A program made the translations under genes and the position numbers. The notes under the pieces are model-generated. The model made no database searches, had not been told where the DNA came from, and saw only the letters and a list, made by a program, of their open reading frames with translations. Of a DNA stretch of 64,000 bases, positions 44,553-52,651 are shown in pieces. The stretch comes from an uncultured Eggerthella sp. (GTDB lineage: Bacteria; Actinomycetota; Coriobacteriia; Coriobacteriales; Eggerthellaceae), in NCBI GenBank assembly GCA_937998355.1, contig CALLDI010000010.1:62001-126000 (forward strand), given 5' to 3'. Each line of letters starts with the position of its first letter. Positions within the stretch are counted from its first letter, which is position 1.

Positions 44553-44709
44553 CCTTATTTGGGCTGGTGGCTGCACGGGGGCGACGGGGCGCGCGGGCAA
44601 TCCCGCAAGATTTCCACGAGTCGCGCGGGTGGCGCGGGCGACAAATGCAGATCGACCAAAAGAAGCGTAAGCCTTCAGCCCGTGCGAACCGAATCGCACA
44701 CGAGCGCGC

Positions 44710-45414
44710 TCACTGCGCCGGTGTGGGCACGAGGAAATCTTGGAGCGCGCAGAGCCCGCGGTGGCATCGTTCGAGTACGTGCTGGTGGTGGTTGCCCGGG
44801 CCGAGCACGAACTCCGTTCGCGCGCCTGCGGCTTCGAGGCGTTCGGCGGCGTGTTCGTTGCGCTCTTGGACGGTGGCGAGGATGCGCGGCGGCGACTTGC
44901 GCTCCTTCGAACCGATCGAGAAGTATGCGAAGCGGCCGTCGAAGGCGTGCGCGGCGGCGCCTTCGATGCACTTTCGTTCGAAATACGCAGGCCAGCCTTC
45001 ATACCAGAGCGAGCCCGACATCGAGGCCATCGCCTGGAAGAGATCGCTGTTCAGGAAGGCGAACGTGGAGAAGAGACCACCCATCGAGTAGCCCGCGATG
45101 GCGCGCGTGCGCGGCGCGAGGCCCTCGGCTTGCTCGATGGCGGGGATGAGACGGTTGGTCAGCGCGTGGAGCGTGGTGAGCGCATCACCCGCGAAATCGG
45201 GATCGCCCTTGTAGAGCCCGGGCGCCGGCCAGGGCGAGAGATCCGCGTCCCAATCGGAGACGTAGAAGCTGAATATGTTGAGGTGCAGGTGCTCGGTGAG
45301 GCCCGAAAGATCCATCGGATGCGCGTGCATGTTCACGAAGTAGACGCACGGCGCAGTTGCATCGGCCGCATCGCTGGCAGCGGTGTGGTAGCGGTGGTAA
45401 TCGTTCTCGAGCAT
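44710..45414 (-). CDS. Alpha/beta-hydrolase esterase (Fes/esterase-D-like)
   Basis: A 234-residue esterase. VYFVNMHAHP is an early strand-loop, RAIAGYSMGGLFSTFAFL carries the nucleophile serine (GYSMGG), and LGPGNHHQHVLER supplies the catalytic histidine region. The fold matches putative esterases related to enterobactin esterase and esterase D, which cleave acyl esters. ATG 45414 is taken because GGAG lies 8 nt upstream; it starts 2 bp after the GNAT stop. Operon position after an adenylating enzyme suggests that it releases or trims an acylated product. Confidence 0.85.
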   Translation of the reverse strand: MLENDYHRYHTAASDAADATAPCVYFVNMHAHPMDLSGLTEHLHLNIFSFYVSDWDADLSPWPAPGLYKGDPDFAGDALTTLHALTNRLIPAIEQAEGLAPRTRAIAGYSMGGLFSTFAFLNSDLFQAMASMSGSLWYEGWPAYFERKCIEGAAAHAFDGRFAYFSIGSKERKSPPRILATVQERNEHAAERLEAAGARTEFVLGPGNHHQHVLERCHRGLCALQDFLVPTPAQ

Positions 45415-45416
45415 CG

Positions 45417-46010
45417 TCAGTTCTCCAGCTTCATCATGTCGGGCAGGTCGACGAAACCGGCGCGCTCGTAGACGCCGCGACCTGCGGGCGTGGTCTCGAG
45501 GTAGATCTTCCCCGCGCCGGCGCGTTTCGCCTGGTCGACCACGTGATCGACTATCGCAGCCGCGATACCCTTGCCGCGATGCGCGGGCCGCGTGTACATA
45601 TTCATGAGGTAGGCACATCGGCCGCTCGGGTTGTCGGGCGACGGCAGCTCTTCCTGCAGGCAGATCGAACCGCACGCGACCGGCTCGCCATCGAGTTCAG
45701 CGAAGCACGCGATATGTCCGGGGCAGGCATCGCAGCTGGCGACCTGATCGGGTTCGTCTCCCCCGCCGAGGGCACGAGCGTCGTGTCTAGCAGGCTGAGA
45801 GGGTTCGCTCGGGCGAGCGGGTTCGTCTCCCCCGCCGAGGGTGTGTAGGTAATACGCGCGATTCGCTTCCCGCAGCGCGTCCCAGTCGACATCACCGCGC
45901 GCGTCCGCATCAACGAACACCGCGTGCAGCACCTCCATGCGCCACGCGAGCAGCTGGTCGAGATCGGCGAGCGTGGCGCGACGGATCGTGAGCCCCTCCA
46001 CTGCGATCAC
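45417..46010 (-). CDS. GNAT-family N-acetyltransferase with a duplicated insert
   Basis: A 197-residue acyl-CoA transferase. LTIRRATLADLDQLLAWRMEVL is the first strand-helix. The acetyl-CoA loop is in MYTRPAHRGKGIAAAIVDHVV, and KIYLETTPAGRGVYERAGFV is the last block. A hydrophilic insert of about 35 residues (about 58-90) contains LGGGDEP twice. The start overlaps the adenylating enzyme's stop by 4 bp, so translation is coupled. The acceptor substrate is unknown. Confidence 0.87.
   Translation of the reverse strand: MIAVEGLTIRRATLADLDQLLAWRMEVLHAVFVDADARGDVDWDALREANRAYYLHTLGGGDEPARPSEPSQPARHDARALGGGDEPDQVASCDACPGHIACFAELDGEPVACGSICLQEELPSPDNPSGRCAYLMNMYTRPAHRGKGIAAAIVDHVVDQAKRAGAGKIYLETTPAGRGVYERAGFVDLPDMMKLEN
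45749..45841. repeat. In-frame 24-bp direct repeat inside the GNAT gene (69-bp period)
   Basis: Identical 24-bp copies at 45749-45772 and 45818-45841 (sense-strand code for LGGGDEP) are separated so that the period is 69 bp, or 23 codons. The frame is preserved. Confidence 0.85.
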
Positions 46011-47728
46011 GCCCGCTCCACGTGCGGCAGCGCGCGCGTGTCGACCTTGCCGTTCGGCGTGAGCGGTAGGTGATCCATCTTCACGAAATACTCGGGGAGC
46101 ATGTAAGAGGCCAGGTAGCGGGACATTTCTTCGCGCAAGAGCGCCTCCATCTTCGCATCATCGGTCGGCGGTGCGGCGTTCGCCAGATTCACCTCGCCGT
46201 CGTTCACAGGAACATAATACCCCACCAGGTAGGGCATCTGATCCGCGTCAACCTCGGAGCGGACCACGCCCGTCTCGACCTCGGGGCAGGTGCAGAGCAC
46301 GCTCTCCACCTCGGTCGGCTCGACGCGGCGGCCGTCGATCATGACCTGCGTGTCCTTGCGATGCATGAACGCGATCCGCCCGTCGGGCAGCAGGTAGCCC
46401 ACATCACCCGAGCGATACGCGCGCGTGCCGTCGGGCAGCGTGACGAAATTCGCCTGCTCGGGCGGGTCGCCCACGTATCCGAGTCCCACGCCGCGACCTG
46501 CGATGACGATCTCACCCACTTCCCCGACAGGCATTTCCTCGAGCGCGTCGTTCATGATGCGCGCCTGCACGCCGCGCACGGGGCGACCGACAGGATAGGT
46601 GCCATCAGCCAGCGCGGGCGTAGTGTTGCAGCAGCAATAGCTCGCGCAGACCGTGGTCTCGGACGGCCCGTACGTGTTGTACACGTCCACCAGGTCGATC
46701 AGGCGATCGACGTAGCGAGCTCGCAGCACGTCTCCGCCGCTGATGAGCAGGCGCAGGCTGAACGGGATCGCGTCAAGCTCGTTCATTTCCTGGAATAGGT
46801 AGGGGAAACCGCTGATGAGGCTAACATGTGTGCGGTCGACGAAATCCATGAGCGCCGCGGTGTTCGCTTTGTCGCGCGGCGACGGGATGGCCAGCGTCAT
46901 GCCCGAGAGCAGAGCGCTGAAGACCTCTTCGACGAAGATGTCGAATGAGCAGACCGAGTATTGCAGCATGGTATCGGCGCTGGTCGGATGGAATTCCGCA
47001 GCGAACGCGTCGATGTAGTTGCAGACGTTGGCGTTCGTGACCATCACGCCCTTGGGCTTGCCGGTCGTGCCGGAGGTATAGAGGATGTAAGCGAGGCCGG
47101 CTTCGTGGGTCGCCTCGAGCGCAGGGTCGCACGCTGGATCGGGGATAGTGTCGACCACCTGGGCGCGCATCGAATCGAGGGGCCGGTCGTGCACCGGGTC
47201 GAGGTTCGTCTGGAGCGCGAGGTCGCGTGCCGGGTCGTGCGCTGGGTCGAGCTCGGTGAGCGCCGCTTCGATCGACAGGATGCCGCGGTCGGTGATAACG
47301 TAATCTACCTGCGCGTTCTCCATCATGTAGCGAATGCGCTCGAGCGGGAAATCGAGCTCGACCGGCACGTAGGCCGCGCCGCTCCTGAGCACGCCCAAGA
47401 TCGCCGCGATCTGTGCGATGCCGTGCTGCATCGCGATGCCGATACGACGAGCAGACGCTGGCAGGCTCGCCGCCACTTCACCGGCTCGACGGTCGAGTTC
47501 GGCGCGCATGACCTGCTCGTTCGCATCGATGACAGCAACAGCTTGCGGGTCTTCCTCGACTCGCGCGCGGAAACGTTCGTAGATGGTTTCATTCATGGGT
47601 GCGGCTTCAAACCTTGCGCTCGCTTCGGGCTTGGCTGCGACAGCCAAGGCAGTCCCGCGCGCGATCGTTCTCTGATCAGTCGCGGTCATGGGTTTCGTTC
47701 CAGTTTTTGCACTTGAAATCCAAGACAT
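46007..47728 (-). CDS. Stand-alone amino-acid adenylating enzyme (NRPS A-domain/DltA-like)
   Basis: A 573-residue ANL-superfamily enzyme that would activate an amino or aryl acid as AMP ester. Core motifs: AYILYTSGTTGKPKGVMV (A3, residues 213-230), SFDIFVEEVFSALLSG (A4 region), NTYGPSETTV (A5), AYRSGDVGYLL (A7), DTQVMIDGRRVEPTEVE (A8) and LPLTPNGKVDTRAL with the catalytic Lys (A10). No carrier or condensation domain follows. A 50-residue Asp/Pro/Ala/His repeat insert (161-210) precedes A3. ATG 47728 has GGGGGAG at good spacing, giving a 44-residue leader. First gene of a three-gene operon. Confidence 0.85.
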   Translation of the reverse strand: MSWISSAKTGTKPMTATDQRTIARGTALAVAAKPEASARFEAAPMNETIYERFRARVEEDPQAVAVIDANEQVMRAELDRRAGEVAASLPASARRIGIAMQHGIAQIAAILGVLRSGAAYVPVELDFPLERIRYMMENAQVDYVITDRGILSIEAALTELDPAHDPARDLALQTNLDPVHDRPLDSMRAQVVDTIPDPACDPALEATHEAGLAYILYTSGTTGKPKGVMVTNANVCNYIDAFAAEFHPTSADTMLQYSVCSFDIFVEEVFSALLSGMTLAIPSPRDKANTAALMDFVDRTHVSLISGFPYLFQEMNELDAIPFSLRLLISGGDVLRARYVDRLIDLVDVYNTYGPSETTVCASYCCCNTTPALADGTYPVGRPVRGVQARIMNDALEEMPVGEVGEIVIAGRGVGLGYVGDPPEQANFVTLPDGTRAYRSGDVGYLLPDGRIAFMHRKDTQVMIDGRRVEPTEVESVLCTCPEVETGVVRSEVDADQMPYLVGYYVPVNDGEVNLANAAPPTDDAKMEALLREEMSRYLASYMLPEYFVKMDHLPLTPNGKVDTRALPHVERA

Positions 47729-47778
47729 GGCTACTCCCCCTCTTCGCTTCCAGGTTGGAATGCTCGCAACGCCGGCAT

Positions 47779-47807
47779 CTTATACCCTGCTAAGCCAAGA
47801 CCCGCAA
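47779..47807 (-). promoter_or_regulatory. Promoter of the adenylating-enzyme operon
   Basis: TTGCGG (47802-47807), 17 bp, TATAAG (47779-47784) on the minus strand, 51 bp before the start. The direct repeats begin immediately upstream of the -35. Confidence 0.6.
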
Positions 47808-47881
47808 AGTCTATAGCTGCCAAGGTCTGTAGTTGCCAAAGTTTATAGCTGCCAAGGTCGATAGTTGCCACGGTCGATGCC
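47808..47881. repeat. 16-bp direct repeats (about 4.6 units) at the operon promoter
   Basis: Units AGTCTATAGCTGCCAA, GGTCTGTAGTTGCCAA, AGTTTATAGCTGCCAA and GGTCGATAGTTGCCAC start at 47808, 47824, 47840 and 47856, exactly 16 bp apart, with a partial fifth. Odd and even units alternate in sequence. They abut the -35 of the operon promoter, the classic place for activator binding. Confidence 0.8.
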
Positions 47882-48055
47882 AGCCCAGCCAGCCGTTCAT
47901 GTTCGATTTCTATGCTATCAACAGGCTCTTCATGCGAGGCCATGTGCGCTCGACCGTGACGAACCTTTTTCCGAGCTGTTACCAAGATTTTGATTCACTC
48001 ATGCCGCCATGGTTTTCAGCGGCAATCCTGCCTGTCGCAACATCGTGAAGGTGGC
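47882..48055. other. Spacer between the 16-bp repeats and element E
   Basis: No gene, promoter or hairpin that I can support. Confidence 0.35.
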
Positions 48056-48254
48056 GTTTTGCAGCGAAATCGCGAAAAATTGCAGCAGATTTTCGGTCGT
48101 ACGCACAAAACAGGCTGATTTCGAGGCAAAAGCCTCCAAAACCAGGTGCAGCGATGATCGTCAAGCAGTAAAACCCCAGGTCGAGTTTTCTGATCCTGCA
48201 TTCGCGTGCGTACAAACGCAAATCTCTTGCAAAAAATCGCGTCCTCGCTGCGAA
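48056..48254. repeat. Terminal-inverted-repeat intergenic element, copy E
   Basis: The left arm starts TTTTGCAGCGAAATCGCG then AAAAATTGCA, identical over 28 bp to the complement of the right arm of copy A, and continues GGTCGTACGCACAAAA. The right arm has GCGTGCGTACAAACGC then AAATCTCTTGCAAAAAATCG. The centre has AAAACCCCAGGTCGAG (minus-strand CGACCTGGGGTTTT). It ends 10 bp from the stop of the next gene. Confidence 0.85.
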
Positions 48255-48263
48255 GCGCCCCGA

Positions 48264-49610
48264 TCACTGCTCCGCTGCGAACAGGCTGGACGGGATCGAG
48301 AACACATCGCCCGCGCCGTAGAGCTTGCCGAAGATATACTTGTTGCTCGCCGATTCTTCCGAGACCCAAACGCGACCATCGTGGAATTCGATGCCTTCGG
48401 TCATGGGCGGCGCTTCGATGTCAGAAACGAGGTTGGTCGAGTCCAAGAAATAGAGCGGCACCGACCTGCCGTCGACGAAGAACGTGTAGGGCGAAATGGC
48501 AGTGCTGTTGGCAAACGCGTCGAACGAGAGCGTGCGCTGAGCCGAATCCGTTGCTTCAGCATCAACAGCTGCTGTCGCTTCATCGCCAGACACGGGCGCT
48601 GTCGTGGCCGTGCTTTCGGTCAAGCTCGACGCTTCGGCTCCGATAGCCGTCACTGCTTCGTCCTCAGGCATGCCCACCGTCGTTGCCACAGTCGTGATTC
48701 GATAAGTGAGCAGGTGCGACGTGCTGAAACCGTACGAGGTCGACAGCACGATATCGCCATTAGGCAGCACGCTCATGCCCTGCACCTTGTCGGGCAACGA
48801 ATAGGCCGCGCTCGCTTGGCTCGCGAAACCGTAGCGGCCCGCGCTATCGGCAGGATAAGCGAACATCATCCCTGCATTCTCACTCTCATCAGGAGTGATG
48901 AGATGGTGATGCTCGGGCGCGGGATAATTCGGAAGCAGATGGAACGTGCCCACGTACAGCGTACCGTTCTCGATGTTCATGAAAGCCGGCGTGAGTTCAA
49001 GGTCGACCTGATCGATCGCGGTCACCACATCGCCCGACTCCACATTCGCAAGGTCGGCGGCGTGGAAGACAAGATAGCCGCTATCGCAGGTCAGGAAGGC
49101 ATATTCGCTCGAGGTGGTGATGCCGGAGCCATGACCTGTGTAGGGCGATCCGTCGGGTAGCTGTGCGAAGAATTTGACCGAGGATCCATCGGCGTTGCGA
49201 CGGTAGAGCGGGCTCGATCCGTCACCGGATGCGTAACCGCTGAAGAACCAGCAATCAGCTTCGTCATAATAGTCGAGATCCTGACAGATGAAGCCAGCAT
49301 GAATGCCGGGGATCTCGAATTCCTCGGTCGTGTCGGCGTAGAACGCGCTGTATGTCGCGCGCATATATATGTTGAACCCGACCAGCACCACGACGATGAG
49401 GCCGACGATGATCCCGATCACCCACAGCACGATCTTCTTCGCACGCGATGCACGCTTCGGGGTCGCGGCTTGAGTGGCTGGCGCATTCGCATCGTTCGGG
49501 CCGAGTGCGTCAGTGTCGAGCGCGTCCATGTCAGACGAGGTCGTGGGTGCTTCCGGGTCGAGTGCGCCAGTGTCGAGCGCATCTTTCGAGTCGTTCTGTT
49601 CTTGCATCAT
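48264..49610 (-). CDS. Membrane-anchored extracytoplasmic protein, possibly beta-propeller
   Basis: A 448-residue protein of unknown function. A cytoplasmic N-terminus with repeated ALDT/ALDP/ALGP motifs is followed by one membrane helix (IVLWVIGIIVGLIVVVLVGFNIYM). The outer domain has repeating strands with Asp/Gly turns (FICQDLDYYDEADCWFFSGYASG, YAFLTCDSGYLVFHAAD, GMSVLPNGDIVLSTSYG, GIEFHDGRVWVSEES), which look like propeller blades. ATG 49610 has AAAGGA at good spacing. The leader contains a 14-bp minisatellite. A sensing or carbohydrate-binding role is possible, but nothing diagnostic is seen. Confidence 0.75.
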   Translation of the reverse strand: MMQEQNDSKDALDTGALDPEAPTTSSDMDALDTDALGPNDANAPATQAATPKRASRAKKIVLWVIGIIVGLIVVVLVGFNIYMRATYSAFYADTTEEFEIPGIHAGFICQDLDYYDEADCWFFSGYASGDGSSPLYRRNADGSSVKFFAQLPDGSPYTGHGSGITTSSEYAFLTCDSGYLVFHAADLANVESGDVVTAIDQVDLELTPAFMNIENGTLYVGTFHLLPNYPAPEHHHLITPDESENAGMMFAYPADSAGRYGFASQASAAYSLPDKVQGMSVLPNGDIVLSTSYGFSTSHLLTYRITTVATTVGMPEDEAVTAIGAEASSLTESTATTAPVSGDEATAAVDAEATDSAQRTLSFDAFANSTAISPYTFFVDGRSVPLYFLDSTNLVSDIEAPPMTEGIEFHDGRVWVSEESASNKYIFGKLYGAGDVFSIPSSLFAAEQ

Positions 49611-49647
49611 GGGGAGTCCTTTGTGAGCGGCAGCCGGACAGCCGGCT

Positions 49648-49877
49648 GCGCGTGGTTCGTCGCGCGTAATTCGTCGTGCGAGCTTCATCACATGTAGTTC
49701 GTCGCGTGTGGTTCATCGTGCGACTTCATCTCATGCGGTTCATCGCGTGTGGTTCATCGTACGTAGTTCGTCGTGTGAGCTTCATCGCGCGGGGCTTGTC
49801 GCATGCGATCGAGCTTGGTTCATCTTGCTTGAGCTCGGTTCATTTTGCTTGAGCTTGGTTCATCTTGCTCGGTCTGG
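49648..49877. repeat. 14-bp minisatellite (about 11 units) followed by 20-bp units
   Basis: Units such as GCGCGTGGTTCGTC, GCGCGTAATTCGTC and GCGTGTGGTTCATC run from 49648 in 14-bp steps (one of 13). Three 20-bp units follow (TTGCTTGAGCTTGGTTCATC type) up to about 49877. The array starts 37 bp upstream of the minus-strand gene's start codon, in its leader or promoter. Confidence 0.85.
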
Positions 49878-50197
49878 CCTATTTTTATCACACCGCGGGC
49901 GCGCGTTGTTCGTGCCGCGAGAATTGAAAGCAATCTGACATGAAGCGGTTTCGCAGTGTTTTCGCAGCGTATTAGCGCGCGCGGACGCTCACCGTGGTAC
50001 GCTTATTCCAGCAGAAGAACGCATACTGAATTCACGAACGCACAGATACACCGAGCTCTCAGTTGCACAGCCGACCTGCGCGCAACTCCGACCGGATCGC
50101 GACTCTCTATCGGAGTCTCGCGAAACAGGATTCAGATGAAAAGGCCTTGTCGTTCGCTGCTCGAGATTTCAAACCAGCCGCTACGAAAGGAACTTTC
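49878..50197. other. Region upstream of the RhaD-like gene
   Basis: 320 bp with the ribosome site AAAGGA for the aldolase near its end. No convincing promoter hexamers, hairpin or small gene seen. Confidence 0.35.
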
Positions 50198-51124
50198 ATG
50201 AGCGTTTTCGACAACATCGGGCAAGCAGTCGGACAAGCCGTCGGCCAGACCGTCAACAAAGGACTCGACGCCATGAACGACGCGACCAGCAATGCTCTGG
50301 TCACGCATGCACCGTTCGTGCAGGGCTTCATTCGCCTGTGCAACAACGGCTGGCAGCAGGGCTGGCACGAACGCAATGGCGGCAACCTCAGCTACCGCAT
50401 GACCGAAGCTGAAGCTGCGGCGGTGCGGCCGGGCTTCAACGACGCACCAGGTGAGTGGATCGACCTGGGATTTTCAGAGCCGACATTGGGCGGCGAGCTC
50501 TTCCTCACCACCGGTGCTGGCGCCTTCATGCAGAACGTCGCCGCCGCACCGAGCGAGAACATCGGCATCGTCGAGTTGAACGCAGAAGGCAACGCATACC
50601 GCGTCGTGTGGGGGCTTGTCGGGCGCAAACCAACCTCTGAGCTGCCCACTCACCTCATGAATCACGCGATCCGCATGGCTGCCACGAACGGCGCCTGCCG
50701 CGTCATCTATCACGCGCATCCCGTCAACGTCATCGCCATGACGTTCGTCGAGCCGCTCGAGGCGCGCACCTTCTCGCGCGCGCTCTGGAAGGCCATGACC
50801 GAATGCGCGATCGTGTTCCCCGAAGGCGTGGGCGTGGTGCCATGGATGGTGCCGGGCGGCGTGGAGATCGGCCGTACGACCAGCGAACAGATGAAGAAGT
50901 TCAGCGCAGTCATCTGGGCGCAGCACGGGCTGTTCGCCTCGGGTGCCACGTTCGACGAGACGTTCGGGCTGATGCACTGCATCGAGAAGTCGGCGGACAT
51001 CTACCGCCGTGCGCGGGCGATGAACGGCGGCAGCGCCGACTTCCTGAACACCATCAGCGATGAGGGGTTGGCGCAGATCGGCGAGGAATTCGGCGTTGAC
51101 CTCAACAAAGATTTTCTGAGCTGA
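50198..51124 (+). CDS. Class II aldolase, rhamnulose-1-phosphate aldolase-like
   Basis: A 308-residue zinc aldolase. QQGWHERNGGNLSYR is the RhaD-type phosphate-binding block. IYHAHPVNVIAM holds two zinc histidines, and VIWAQHGLFASGATFDETFGLMHCIEKSADIYRRA holds the third and the C-terminal helix. RhaD splits L-rhamnulose-1-phosphate into DHAP and lactaldehyde. A 35-residue amphipathic N-terminus (FDNIGQAVGQAVGQTVNKG) is extra relative to RhaD (about 274). ATG 50198 has AAAGGA. No other rhamnose genes are nearby, so the substrate may differ. Confidence 0.82.
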   Translation: MSVFDNIGQAVGQAVGQTVNKGLDAMNDATSNALVTHAPFVQGFIRLCNNGWQQGWHERNGGNLSYRMTEAEAAAVRPGFNDAPGEWIDLGFSEPTLGGELFLTTGAGAFMQNVAAAPSENIGIVELNAEGNAYRVVWGLVGRKPTSELPTHLMNHAIRMAATNGACRVIYHAHPVNVIAMTFVEPLEARTFSRALWKAMTECAIVFPEGVGVVPWMVPGGVEIGRTTSEQMKKFSAVIWAQHGLFASGATFDETFGLMHCIEKSADIYRRARAMNGGSADFLNTISDEGLAQIGEEFGVDLNKDFLS

Positions 51125-51150
51125 ACACTAAATAACCTGCGCGAGCCTCC

Positions 51151-51297
51151 TCTACGCTAGTTTTCCTACGCGAGCGTTCCCTGTGTAGCCCTTTCCCGCG
51201 CAATCCTTCCCTACGCGAGCGATCCCTATGCGAGCTTTCGCGCACGGGTGTTCCCTACGCGGGCTTTTCTTACGCCAGCTTTTCCAATGCGGGCGAT
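51151..51297. repeat. 15-bp minisatellite, about nine units
   Basis: Units such as TACGCGAGCGATCCC, TACGCGGGCTTTTCT, TACGCCAGCTTTTCC and AATGCGGGCGATCTT follow each other with a period of mostly 15 bp (range 14-16). It begins 27 bp after the aldolase stop and runs up to element F. Confidence 0.7.
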
Positions 51298-51496
51298 CTT
51301 GCATTGAAAACGCCAAAAAATGCTAGATATTTGCGGTCGTACGCACATCAAAGGGCCCGATAAAAAGGCGACCTGGGGTTTTGCGCTCTCGCAACAAAAC
51401 AAATGCCCTGATTTGAGTCTCAATTGCTCAAATCAGGGCATTTTTGTACGTATGAACGCGGTTTTTAAGCAAGAATCAGCCGAATCGCTGCAGAAG
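51298..51496. repeat. Terminal-inverted-repeat intergenic element, copy F
   Basis: The left arm has AAAACGCCAAAAAATGC then TATTTGCGGTCGTACGCACA. The right arm has TTTTTGTACGTATGAACGC then AATCGCTGCAGAAG. The centre has GCGACCTGGGGTTTTGCGC (51368-51386) followed by a 17-bp perfect stem-loop. It lies between convergent genes. Confidence 0.8.
51401..51443. terminator. Strong stem-loop within element F, probable bidirectional terminator
   Basis: AAATGCCCTGATTTGAG (51401-51417) pairs perfectly with CTCAAATCAGGGCATTT (51427-51443) around a 9-nt loop. The plus strand continues TTTTTG. The other copies of the element lack this stem. Confidence 0.75.
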
Positions 51497-51649
51497 GATT
51501 CATGTGAGCATTCGCCGCTGCGAGAGGGAGCCTGCGAAGATGCCGCTGCCATAGAAGTTCTTGCTTGTTCATTGTGCGCCGCGCCACGCATGCGGTTCGT
51601 GCTGTGCAGACCACATACGTTGCTCGCCTCAGCGAACCGAGCGTTCGCA
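51497..51649. other. Spacer between element F and the old yellow enzyme gene
   Basis: No gene or recognisable site. Confidence 0.35.
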
Positions 51650-52651
51650 CTACTCGGCTGGGGCCTCCGCGGGCCAGTTCGGGTTCTTGAAGATCGCGCG
51701 CGACACGCCCACCAGATCACCCGCGCCCGCAGCGAGCAGCGCGTCAGCGTCCGCCATCGTACGCACGCCGCCCGTCACGATGACGGGCAGATCGACCACC
51801 TGCTTCACCGCCGTGGTCATCTCGGCGAAGTAGCCTGGCTCCTTATGCCCTGGACGCTTGTAATAGCACATGCCGCCCGACACGTTCAGGATGTCGACGT
51901 CGGTCTCGGCCGCGATGATGCGCGCCGCCTCCACCGCGTCCTCGATGGTGTTGCCGCCTTCCGTGTAGTCGCAACCGCCGAAGCGCATCGAAATGGGCAC
52001 GTCAGGGCCAACCGCCGTACGTACCGCGCGCACGACCTCGCAGTGAATGCGCACGCGATTGGCGATCGAGCCACCATATTCGTCGGTGCGATGGTTCGTG
52101 AGCGGGCTGAAGAATTCGTTGAGCAGGTAGGCGTGCGCCGCGTGGATCTCGACACCGTCGAAGCCCGCCTGCACCGCGCGCACTGCCGCGTCAGCGAACT
52201 GCTGCACGGTCTCGGCGATGTCCGCCTTGCTCATGGCCTGCGTGGGGATGGGGTCGCCTAGGCCCACGGCCGCCTCGCCGATGATCATGCTAGACGGCGA
52301 CCACGGCACGAGGCGCGTGCACTTGCGCTTCGCCGTGCCGCCCGCATGCGCGAGCTGGATGAACGCGATCTTGCCACCTTCATGGATGAGGTCCGCCAGA
52401 CGCGAAAGGCCCTCTACCACGTCGGCCGTCGCGAGCGAGATCTGCCCCGGCGACGCCTGGCCACGCGGCGCGACATAGCTGTGCTCGACGTAGATGATGT
52501 CGATGGCGGGGTTGGCCGCGCGCGGCGCATAGAAATCCAGCAACTCCTGCCCCACCGTGCCATCGGCCTCCGCCTTGTAACAAGCGGTGGGCGCCTGCAC
52601 GATCTTGCCGGCCAGGATCTGCTTCATCTTCTCATCGCGAACTTCACTCAT
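51650..52651 (-). CDS. Old yellow enzyme-type NADH:flavin oxidoreductase
   Basis: A 333-residue FMN reductase (TIM barrel). AFIQLAHAGGTAK carries the FMN-contact Gln/His. GVEIHAAHAYLLNEFFSPLTNHRTDEYGGSIANR is the signature with the His pair and Arg. PVIVTGGVRTMADADALLAAGAGDLVGVSRAI binds the FMN phosphate. The protein stops after the barrel, so it lacks the FeS/FAD part of dienoyl-CoA or bile-acid reductases. It would reduce activated C=C bonds. ATG 52651 has AAAGGA; it overlaps the upstream small gene by 8 bp. Confidence 0.9.
   Translation of the reverse strand: MSEVRDEKMKQILAGKIVQAPTACYKAEADGTVGQELLDFYAPRAANPAIDIIYVEHSYVAPRGQASPGQISLATADVVEGLSRLADLIHEGGKIAFIQLAHAGGTAKRKCTRLVPWSPSSMIIGEAAVGLGDPIPTQAMSKADIAETVQQFADAAVRAVQAGFDGVEIHAAHAYLLNEFFSPLTNHRTDEYGGSIANRVRIHCEVVRAVRTAVGPDVPISMRFGGCDYTEGGNTIEDAVEAARIIAAETDVDILNVSGGMCYYKRPGHKEPGYFAEMTTAVKQVVDLPVIVTGGVRTMADADALLAAGAGDLVGVSRAIFKNPNWPAEAPAE

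Noticed and set aside
48009..49160. Plus-strand frame beginning in element E
   Set aside because: Its first part is element sequence and the rest is antisense to the membrane protein; the similar peptide in copy A only reflects the DNA repeat.
49648..49877. Possible CRISPR array
   Set aside because: The units are contiguous 14- and 20-bp repeats without unique spacers, and no cas genes are near.
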